A DNA stretch of 5,574 nt, taken from positions 1-5,574 of the forward strand of contig CAMDHL010000158.1 in the NCBI GenBank assembly GCA_945898105.1, written 5' to 3'. Numbering within the stretch: the stretch's first letter is position 1; each line of letters begins with the position of its first letter. Both the position numbers and the translations under genes were made by a program. Positions 1-4,576 of the stretch are shown here, piece by piece. The notes under the pieces are model-generated. The model did not search any database. It saw nothing but the letters and a program-made list of their open reading frames with translations, and had not been told where the DNA came from. The stretch is from Comamonas sp. lk (lineage in GTDB: Bacteria > Pseudomonadota > Gammaproteobacteria > Burkholderiales > Burkholderiaceae_C).

Positions 1-101
1 TCAATACTCAGTGTGACGCTGATGTTTTGCAGGACTTCGGGATTAATCTGGTTTTCCGCGTCTTTGCTGGCGGTGCTTTCGTCGGTCAGGGCTTCGGTCA
101 T
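1..101 (-). CDS. fliN: Flagellar motor switch protein FliN, N-terminal fragment (cut by window edge)
   Basis: Only the first 33 codons are visible, starting MTEALTDEST and ending QNISVTLSI at the left edge. FliN forms the lower part of the cytoplasmic C-ring with FliM and FliG and contributes to switching and to docking of the export ATPase complex. The acidic, low-complexity N-terminus followed by a VTLSI strand matches the way FliN enters its SpoA fold (families usually show a V-x-L-x-x-E-L/V-G motif here). The SpoA domain itself lies outside the window. The start is the ATG at 99-101, preceded by a clear GAGGA at 8-base spacing and only 18 bases after the fliM stop. Position directly after fliM is the strongest support for the name; the visible residues alone would not prove it. 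Confidence 0.88.
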   Translation of the reverse strand, partial: MTEALTDESTASKDAENQINPEVLQNISVTLSI

Positions 102-109
102 GGAATGGT

Positions 110-114
110 TCCTC
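110..114 (-). promoter_or_regulatory. Shine-Dalgarno site of fliN
   Basis: On the minus strand GAGGA lies 8 bases before the fliN ATG, inside the 18-base gap between fliM and fliN. It is one of the two clear ribosome binding sites in the operon and fixes the fliN start. Confidence 0.75.
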
Positions 115-119
115 ACACT

Positions 120-1112
120 TTAGGATTTGCCTGGGACAACGGCACGTTCAATCTGAACCGCCACTTGGGCGCCCAGCGTACCCACGTTGACGTCAAAGGC
201 GGGTATTTCGTTCGCTTCAAGTACCGCGTGGTCAGGCTTCTTGAAATACAAAATATCGCCCGCTTGCATGGACTCGACTACGCGCAAGGTGGAGTTGATA
301 TAACCCAACACCACGCGTGCTTCCATACAGGCACCGCCGACGGCTTCTTCGCGTTCGCCGCGCCACTGGCGGTCCGAGTCTTCATTGCCGTCGCCCGATT
401 GCACCCGGCTGCGCAACAGTTCACGCACGGGCTTAAGCGAGGTATAGGGATGCACGATATCAAAGAATCCCACGTTTTGGGTCGCGGTTTCGGTTTCGAA
501 TCGGCTCAGAATTACCAAGTCGTTTTCGTCGGCGATCTGCGCGAATTGGGGGTTGATTTCGGAGCTTACAAACTCGAAGTCCACCGGCATCAAGGGGCTC
601 CAGGCCTCCTTGAGGTTGCGAAAGGTGACATCCAAGATCATGTTGATGATGCGGGTCTCCATTGGCGTGAAAAGGCGGCCAGGCGATAGTTGTCCGAGGG
701 TGCCTTTGCCGAATCCGCCAAAAAAACTGTCTAGCGAACTGAACACGATGGTTGGGTCCATCACCATCAGGGTGAAGCCGCGCAAGGGGTTCATACGTAT
801 CACGTTAACCGACAGGGGTGCGCGCAAGTCTTTGACGTAGTCGCCAAACTTCACAATTTGCACTTTGGTCGGGTTGATGCGTGGGCTGGTACGCAACACA
901 TCCATCAGCTGGGGGCGAAACAAGCGTATGAAGCGCTCGTTGATCATGTCGATCGATCCGACATTGACGCCCAGACTGCTGTCTTCACTGGCTAGGTCAT
1001 GCTTTTTGACGCGCGCCGCAGTATTAAAGCCGGTATCCACCGCAATCGAACCGTCATTGACCCCTTCGGCCAATGCAGAGAGTTCGTCAGCGGAAAGTAG
1101 GTTATCGGCCAT
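120..1112 (-). CDS. fliM: Flagellar motor switch protein FliM (C-ring, CheY-P receptor)
   Basis: The product is 330 residues, close to the 334 of E. coli FliM, so it is full length. FliM sits in the cytoplasmic C-ring, binds phospho-CheY through its N-terminal peptide and relays this to FliG. Domain order: CheY-binding peptide at about 5-17 (LLSADELSALAEG); variable linker; middle CheC-like domain about 45-235 with the MNPLRG motif (107-112) and the FliG-contacting GGFG motif (132-135); C-terminal SpoA/FliN-like domain about 250-326. The peptide keeps L6, S7, E10, A13, L14 and G17 of E. coli but has S12, A15 and E16 where E. coli has D12, L15 and N16. The linker lacks the RIVRGRMPTLE-like segment common in other proteobacterial FliM. 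The ATG at 1110-1112 is chosen because the conserved peptide starts at once. It has no good Shine-Dalgarno, so translation may be coupled to fliL, which ends 33 bases upstream. Confidence 0.97.
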   Translation of the reverse strand: MADNLLSADELSALAEGVNDGSIAVDTGFNTAARVKKHDLASEDSSLGVNVGSIDMINERFIRLFRPQLMDVLRTSPRINPTKVQIVKFGDYVKDLRAPLSVNVIRMNPLRGFTLMVMDPTIVFSSLDSFFGGFGKGTLGQLSPGRLFTPMETRIINMILDVTFRNLKEAWSPLMPVDFEFVSSEINPQFAQIADENDLVILSRFETETATQNVGFFDIVHPYTSLKPVRELLRSRVQSGDGNEDSDRQWRGEREEAVGGACMEARVVLGYINSTLRVVESMQAGDILYFKKPDHAVLEANEIPAFDVNVGTLGAQVAVQIERAVVPGKS

Positions 1113-1145
1113 AGTGCAAAACGCTTTGTCGGTGGAGCCGGTGTT

Positions 1146-1844
1146 TTACTGAACGATAAAGTTGGTGAAATTCACCTCTTCGACGCCACCGAAGTCCTCG
1201 TATTTTTCCAACATCGTATTCATCACGTCTGCAACCTTCTTGGCTAAGTCGCGCCGGAAGTCCGGCTTGCTCAGATCGGCTTCTGTAGTCATCCGCATGG
1301 AATCCATGATGGCTGAACGCAGTGCAAATTCGTGTTTCTTAATGTTCTCCACCACGCGCTCATCGTAGCGGGTCATGATTGCAATTTGCACTGACATGAC
1401 TTTTTTCGAGCCACTCAGGTTCACCAGGAATTCGCGTTCGAGTTGGAAATAGGTGTACTCAAAGCGCGGGCTATCAGGAGATTTTTTGTTCAGCTTGGGC
1501 GGTCCACCAGCATCTTTGCCGTCACCTTTTTTGTCGCCACCGCCATGCGCATCCGCAGGTGCGCCATGGGCATCTGCTTTCTTATCTCCGTGGCCATCGC
1601 CAGCAGGGGCACCATGGCCATCAGCGCCTTTTTCACCGTGGCCATCGCCGCCTTCGCCTTCAAGCATTGCGTCGGGATTAGGGGGAGGCGCAAAAAATCC
1701 GGTTTGTTTGGCGAGCAAAAGCGTGCCGACCACCGTACCGGATATCAGCACAATAATGCCCACCGCCACACCAATAATCAGCCCTATTGGCTTTTTGGGC
1801 TTGGCTTCGACTTCCGCTTCCGGTTCTGCTGCTGCGTCTGCCAT
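1146..1844 (-). CDS. fliL: Flagellar basal body-associated protein FliL, with long His/Gly/Asp linker
   Basis: FliL is a single-pass inner-membrane protein whose periplasmic domain forms rings around MotAB-type stators and supports torque. This one is 232 residues, much longer than the 154 of E. coli FliL. Order: short Ala/Glu-rich cytoplasmic N-terminus (1-16), KKP stop, one membrane segment about 20-45, low-complexity periplasmic linker about 52-126, then the FliL domain about 127-232. The domain shows EREFLVNL, a long amphipathic helix with the TEADLSKPDFRRDL stretch, and the typical terminal VNFTNFIVQ. The extra length is all in the linker, which carries five D-x-H-G motifs. No signal peptide cleavage is expected. 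The ATG at 1842-1844 follows GAGAGG at 6 bases. It is second in the fliK-fliL-fliM-fliN unit, 50 bases after fliK. Confidence 0.95.
   Translation of the reverse strand: MADAAAEPEAEVEAKPKKPIGLIIGVAVGIIVLISGTVVGTLLLAKQTGFFAPPPNPDAMLEGEGGDGHGEKGADGHGAPAGDGHGDKKADAHGAPADAHGGGDKKGDGKDAGGPPKLNKKSPDSPRFEYTYFQLEREFLVNLSGSKKVMSVQIAIMTRYDERVVENIKKHEFALRSAIMDSMRMTTEADLSKPDFRRDLAKKVADVMNTMLEKYEDFGGVEEVNFTNFIVQ
1542..1646 (-). repeat. D-x-H-G octapeptide repeat in the FliL periplasmic linker
   Basis: Residues 67-101 of FliL hold five D-(G/A)-H-G motifs, with histidines at 69, 77, 85, 93 and 100. The first four are spaced exactly eight residues apart and the last seven. At DNA level this is an imperfect 24-base repeat. 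The rest of the segment is Gly, Ala, Asp and Lys, so it should be flexible and disordered. A regular His/Asp array outside the membrane could bind divalent metal, but that is inference. Confidence 0.85.
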
Positions 1845-1850
1845 AAGGTA

Positions 1851-1856
1851 CCTCTC
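1851..1856 (-). promoter_or_regulatory. Shine-Dalgarno site of fliL
   Basis: On the minus strand GAGAGG lies 6 bases before the fliL ATG, within the 50-base gap after the fliK stop codon. It supports the chosen fliL start. The gap shows no hairpin followed by a T-run, so read-through from fliK is expected. Confidence 0.75.
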
Positions 1857-1894
1857 AATCTGGGTTCTTCAAACTCATTCGTCCCGGGGAGGGT

Positions 1895-4369
1895 CTAGGC
1901 CAGTACATTGAGCCCGTCGCCCTGGTCAACCGGCGCTCTGGTCGCCACAGTGGCAACTGTAGCGGCAACAGATTTCTTGCTGCTGGCGCTTTGCTCATCC
2001 TTGGACTTTTGTCCGGGTGTCGAATTACCGCCGGATTGACGGCCTGAATCCCCATTCACAATGACTGAAGCAACTGTCGTGCCAGATTGTGTCAGCGTGT
2101 CGCGTAAGCGGGCGCTGCCTTGCGCCATCAATTCCCGGGTCACCGCATTGTCAGCACTGAAGGTCGCATCCAGGCCGGATTTATGCATATTGAGTTCAAC
2201 TTCAATGCGCCCCAGGGCGGATGGTTGCATGCGCAGTTGCATTTTCCATTGGCCGCGTTCAATCTGGGCCATCAGGCGCCGGGCCATGGCTTCTCCCATT
2301 TGATCGGCGATCTGTTGGTATTGGGCGGCGCGTTGTTCTGCCAGGGCTTGGGGTGTGGCGGCTTCCGCCTTGGCTGCTGCGGGTGCAGCTGCTGGCCCAT
2401 TTGCTTGGGCGGTACCGGGTCCCATGGGTAGCTCGGGTTCGGCGTCCGACCTCTGATTTTTGCTGGCTTGCAGGGCTTCTAGGGCTAAACCGCTCGGTAC
2501 TTCAATGCGGAGGTTTTCCCATAAGCTGTGGGTTTGCCCCTGTGCCGCTCCCTGTGCCGGTCCTGGTGGCGGGGCCAGCATTGCAGCTGCGTTTTGCGCC
2601 GGATTGCTGATCTGCAAAAGCTTGCTGTCGTGTAAGCCAGCCAAAAGTGCGCCTTGCGTCATAGCCGTTGCTTTGGGCGAGTTGCTGGCTGCTGGCACTG
2701 GCACTGGCACTGGCACTGGTGCTGGTGCTGGTGCAGTTGCAGTTGCCGTTGCCGTTGCAGTTGCCGTTGCCGTTGCCGTTGCTTGCGCATTAAGCGCAGG
2801 GACTCCGAAGGTGCCCATCTTCGCTGCCTGGGCCTGAACCTTTGCCAATAGCGCGTTACGCGCTTCGTCGGCTGAAGGCGGCAGTTGGCCGTTGGCCTGC
2901 ATTTGGGCGATCAGTTTGGCCTGTGCATCGCTGAGCACCGGAGCCGAGCTCTGCGCCAGGCCGCTCAATGTGTCCGACACTTTTTGACCCGCCAGCAACG
3001 CGGACCAATCGATGGGCTTTTCGGTGCCGGCTATCAGGGCCAAGCGCTTGGTAATCGCCTGGTCCGGCGGAACCAGGCGCAATTCCAATGCAGCCTGCGC
3101 CTCGTCGCCTGCGTCTGCAGTTTGCGTAGTTGCTTGGGTTTCTGCGGCAGACAAAGCATTTGTTTGAGGGTTCACCTCAGTCTGCCCAAGTTGGGTCAGA
3201 CTTTCGGCGCGAAGCGTACTCAGGGCCAGCGCTGCTGGCGGGATGCCGCCGTTTTGTATCGACAAATAGCGGATGCTGACGGCTTGATCTGGGTCGATCA
3301 CGGGATCTTCGCCTATCACGTCGTTCGATGGCGATGCCTGCGGCACCATGCCCAATCCGGCTTGTACGGCCGCAGCCAGGACCAGATCAGCTTCACTTTG
3401 GAAGGCAATTTGGGTTTTTGCTGGCCCCTTATCGACTGGGGCGGGTGCCTGAATCTTTACCATGCCAAGTAAGGCGCGCTCTGCCAGAAACGCTTCCAGA
3501 GGGCTTGCACCGCTAATACTAATCTTCTTGTCAGCAAGGGCCGTTTTGGTTTCGTTTCTGTCGTTTAGGGCCTTGCCCGAGGCTGCATTAAGAATTTGTG
3601 TTTCAGCAGAGGCCGCATCGAGGATTTGTGTGTCAGCAGAGGCAGCATTAAGAATTTGTGTGTTGGTCGCAATGTTTCCAAGTTTGAGCCCATCCTCTAC
3701 AGCCAGCGTACGCATTTCTGCGTCTTTTTGCCCTGCCATCGCACTATTGGACTCTGCCGAAGCCGCTGTGCTAAGCGTGTTTACACCAGTAGTGGTCACG
3801 AGGGCCTGAAGGCTAATTCCGCTATTGGCCAGGCTGGCCTGAAGGCTTGCGCCGTTATTGGCCTCGCTGGACTGCAGGCTTATGCCGGTTTGGCTAGTTG
3901 CCCCTGCGGTTAGTGCTTGCACGGCGGCCTGGGCCAGCGCGGCGGCTTGGGCGGCGCTATCTTGGCCCAGCGCGGATGTGAGGCCGGCCCCATTAATTCC
4001 TACCGTTATGCCTAGCTCGCCCGGCGTGGGTACCGCAACCAACGACGCTGCACTGCCGAACAAAGCCTGTACGGCGCTCTCGCCGAGCCCCTGGGCGCGG
4101 GCAAATTGAGCCAGACTGGCTATGTCCGGCAGGGGCGCGTCGGTGGTGATGACATTGAGTTTGTTACCTAGCCTCAGCACTTGCAAGTCGTCCGCCGCAG
4201 CCGGAGGCGTGGCAAGGGCTTGCCGTTCCAGCTTCAGCATCTGCCCGTTCAAAACCCCGGCAAATGCCGCCCCGGAGTGGCTGCCATCGTGGCCTGCGGG
4301 CGTGGCCAATGCCTCGTTTCCTCTCGGAGACTGGGCCGGCGTAGTCAAAAAGTTCATTGCTGGTTGCAT
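1895..4369 (-). CDS. fliK: Flagellar hook-length control protein FliK, unusually long
   Basis: FliK is exported through the flagellar type III apparatus, measures the hook and then, through its C-terminal domain, makes FlhB switch from hook to filament substrates. The product from this start is 824 residues, about twice the 405 of Salmonella FliK. The conserved C-terminal hook domain lies at about 682-774, with the core MQLRMQPSALGRIEVEL (710-726) followed by a TRELM...RLRDTL helix and VASVIVNGD. A Ser/Lys-rich tail ends in GDGLNVLA. The rest is Ala/Gln/Thr/Pro-rich, with repeats at about 162-194, 237-266 and 530-559. No cysteine occurs anywhere, as is usual for unfolded export substrates. 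The frame is open up to 4561, but that extension adds three cysteines and has no FliK character. The ATG at 4367-4369 has GGA 7 bases upstream; ATGs at 4381 and 4357 are alternatives. It is first gene of the minus-strand unit. Confidence 0.94.
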   Translation of the reverse strand: MQPAMNFLTTPAQSPRGNEALATPAGHDGSHSGAAFAGVLNGQMLKLERQALATPPAAADDLQVLRLGNKLNVITTDAPLPDIASLAQFARAQGLGESAVQALFGSAASLVAVPTPGELGITVGINGAGLTSALGQDSAAQAAALAQAAVQALTAGATSQTGISLQSSEANNGASLQASLANSGISLQALVTTTGVNTLSTAASAESNSAMAGQKDAEMRTLAVEDGLKLGNIATNTQILNAASADTQILDAASAETQILNAASGKALNDRNETKTALADKKISISGASPLEAFLAERALLGMVKIQAPAPVDKGPAKTQIAFQSEADLVLAAAVQAGLGMVPQASPSNDVIGEDPVIDPDQAVSIRYLSIQNGGIPPAALALSTLRAESLTQLGQTEVNPQTNALSAAETQATTQTADAGDEAQAALELRLVPPDQAITKRLALIAGTEKPIDWSALLAGQKVSDTLSGLAQSSAPVLSDAQAKLIAQMQANGQLPPSADEARNALLAKVQAQAAKMGTFGVPALNAQATATATATATATATATAPAPAPVPVPVPVPAASNSPKATAMTQGALLAGLHDSKLLQISNPAQNAAAMLAPPPGPAQGAAQGQTHSLWENLRIEVPSGLALEALQASKNQRSDAEPELPMGPGTAQANGPAAAPAAAKAEAATPQALAEQRAAQYQQIADQMGEAMARRLMAQIERGQWKMQLRMQPSALGRIEVELNMHKSGLDATFSADNAVTRELMAQGSARLRDTLTQSGTTVASVIVNGDSGRQSGGNSTPGQKSKDEQSASSKKSVAATVATVATRAPVDQGDGLNVLA
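2048..2326 (-). other. FliK C-terminal hook-length control domain
   Basis: This part of fliK encodes residues of about 682-774, the only segment conserved across FliK proteins. It shows the typical L-x-x-x-P-x-x-L-G-x-(I/V)-x-V-x-(L/M) core, then an alternating strand (SGLDATFSADN), a T-R-E helix and a closing hydrophobic strand (VASVIV). In characterised FliK this domain contacts the cytoplasmic part of FlhB to switch export specificity. It identifies the gene despite the low-complexity N-terminal three quarters. Confidence 0.9.
2693..2782 (-). repeat. Hexanucleotide tandem array encoding (AT)8(AP)3(VP)4 in FliK
   Basis: There are fifteen uninterrupted hexamers, 90 bases. Read on the plus strand they are four TGGCAC, three TGGTGC, then eight (A/C)GTTGC. 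They encode an alternating Ala-Thr, Ala-Pro, Val-Pro dipeptide tract at residues 530-559 of FliK. Every unit change adds or removes two residues and keeps the frame. The Pro-rich half should be an extended rod and the Ala-Thr half flexible. Confidence 0.95.
3572..3661 (-). repeat. Three 30-base tandem repeats in fliK (TQILNAASA unit)
   Basis: Three adjacent copies of a ten-residue unit occur at FliK residues 237-266: TQILNAASAD, TQILDAASAE and TQILNAASGK. The DNA copies are nearly identical, with most differences in the last third of the leftmost copy on the plus strand. High identity at nucleotide level indicates a recent duplication inside the disordered N-terminal region. Confidence 0.95.
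3788..3886 (-). repeat. Three 33-base imperfect repeats in fliK (G-x-SLQ unit)
   Basis: Three adjacent eleven-residue units at FliK residues 162-194 begin GISLQ, GASLQ and GISLQ (GISLQSSEANN, GASLQASLANS, GISLQALVTTT). The copies are more diverged than the nearby 30-base array, so this duplication is probably older. The plus strand shows the matching GGCCTGAAGGCT / GGACTGCAGGCT blocks. Confidence 0.85.
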
Positions 4370-4376
4370 GGGTGTT

Positions 4377-4379
4377 TCC
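4377..4379 (-). promoter_or_regulatory. Weak Shine-Dalgarno supporting the fliK start at 4369
   Basis: On the minus strand the sequence GATGGAAACACCC precedes the ATG at 4367-4369, giving a GGA 7 bases away. The competing ATG at 4379-4381 (just before it, in frame) has only AAAG upstream, and the ATG at 4355-4357 has nothing purine-rich. This site decides the start weakly; the two-codon-block choice changes the product by only four residues either way. Confidence 0.45.
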
Positions 4380-4391
4380 ATCTTTAAGCAG

Positions 4392-4413
4392 GCCACTGAA
4401 TGTGGCAATGCCA
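4392..4413. other. Small overlapping dyads upstream of fliK
   Basis: Two inverted repeats overlap here: GCCAC-TGAAT-GTGGC (4392-4406) and TGGCA-A-TGCCA (4403-4413). They lie 23-44 bases upstream of the fliK ATG on the minus strand. The first could form a 5-bp hairpin in the fliK leader, or either could be a protein binding site. Such short dyads occur often by chance. Confidence 0.3.
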
Positions 4414-4485
4414 TGTGTAACGCAAGAAACGTGACTGGTAAGGGTTTGCCGCAGTTGATCGTTCTGTGCTCGCACCCCCAGCCAG

Positions 4486-4501
4486 TGGCATAAAGATTGC
4501 T
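4486..4501 (+). promoter_or_regulatory. Sigma-54 (RpoN) promoter for flhA
   Basis: TGGCATAAAGATTGCT matches the sigma-54 consensus TGGCAC-N5-TTGCA at every position except the sixth (T for C) and the last (T for A, an allowed W). The invariant GG (-25/-24) and GC (-13/-12) are separated by exactly ten bases. Transcription would start near 4511, leaving a leader of about 65 bases before the flhA ATG. Sigma-54 promoters need an enhancer-binding activator; in flagellar hierarchies of this type that is FleQ/FlrA or FleR/FlrC, acting from a site not recognised here. Confidence 0.78.
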
Positions 4502-4576
4502 TACACCCAACTCAAACCCTTTAGCCCAAGCCTGCCCCCGCCCCTTGAACTGCACGACCACTACCTAATACTGACT

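Larger units (their letters stand above)
4370..4576. other. Divergent intergenic region between fliK and flhA
   Basis: These 207 bases separate the two divergent units and must hold the control signals of both. On the plus strand there is a sigma-54 type promoter at 4486-4501. For the minus strand I find no comparable sigma-54 site (no GG-N10-GC element with flanking consensus) and only a poor TTGAGT...TATGCC sigma-70-like pair near 4485-4516. A small dyad sits at 4392-4413, close to the fliK start. No FleQ or FlhDC consensus was recognised. The fliK reading frame happens to be open through most of this region, but codes for nothing FliK-like. Confidence 0.8.

Noticed and set aside
27..689. 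Plus-strand open frame of 220 codons opposite fliM and fliN
   Set aside because: It is antisense to conserved FliM sequence, has no recognisable domain and no ribosome binding site; open antisense frames are common in GC-rich genes.
1845..1894. CCCGGG palindrome between fliK and fliL as part of a terminator
   Set aside because: It has no loop and no following T-run on the minus strand, and the genes are closely spaced as in an operon.
1443..1911. Overlapping plus-strand open frames opposite the FliL linker
   Set aside because: Both are low-complexity readings of the repetitive FliL linker on the wrong strand.
2693..2716. TGGCAC repeats resembling sigma-54 -24 elements
   Set aside because: No GC dinucleotide falls at the required ten-base spacing after the GG, and the run is part of a coding hexamer array.
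2885..3472. Plus-strand open frame of 195 codons opposite fliK
   Set aside because: It mirrors the low-complexity fliK sequence, has an unusual composition rich in Arg, Cys and Gln, and no domain; taken as a shadow.
2693..3886. Possible CRISPR array in the fliK repeats
   Set aside because: The repeats are contiguous, in frame and have no unique spacers; they are protein-coding tandem repeats.
4485..4516. Minus-strand TTGAGT...TATGCC as a sigma-70 promoter for fliK
   Set aside because: The -10 element matches poorly and the site overlaps the sigma-54 promoter on the other strand; not strong enough to call.
4506..4526. Minus-strand TAAAGGGT as a sigma-28 (FliA) -35 element
   Set aside because: The expected GCCGATAA -10 element does not follow at eleven bases.
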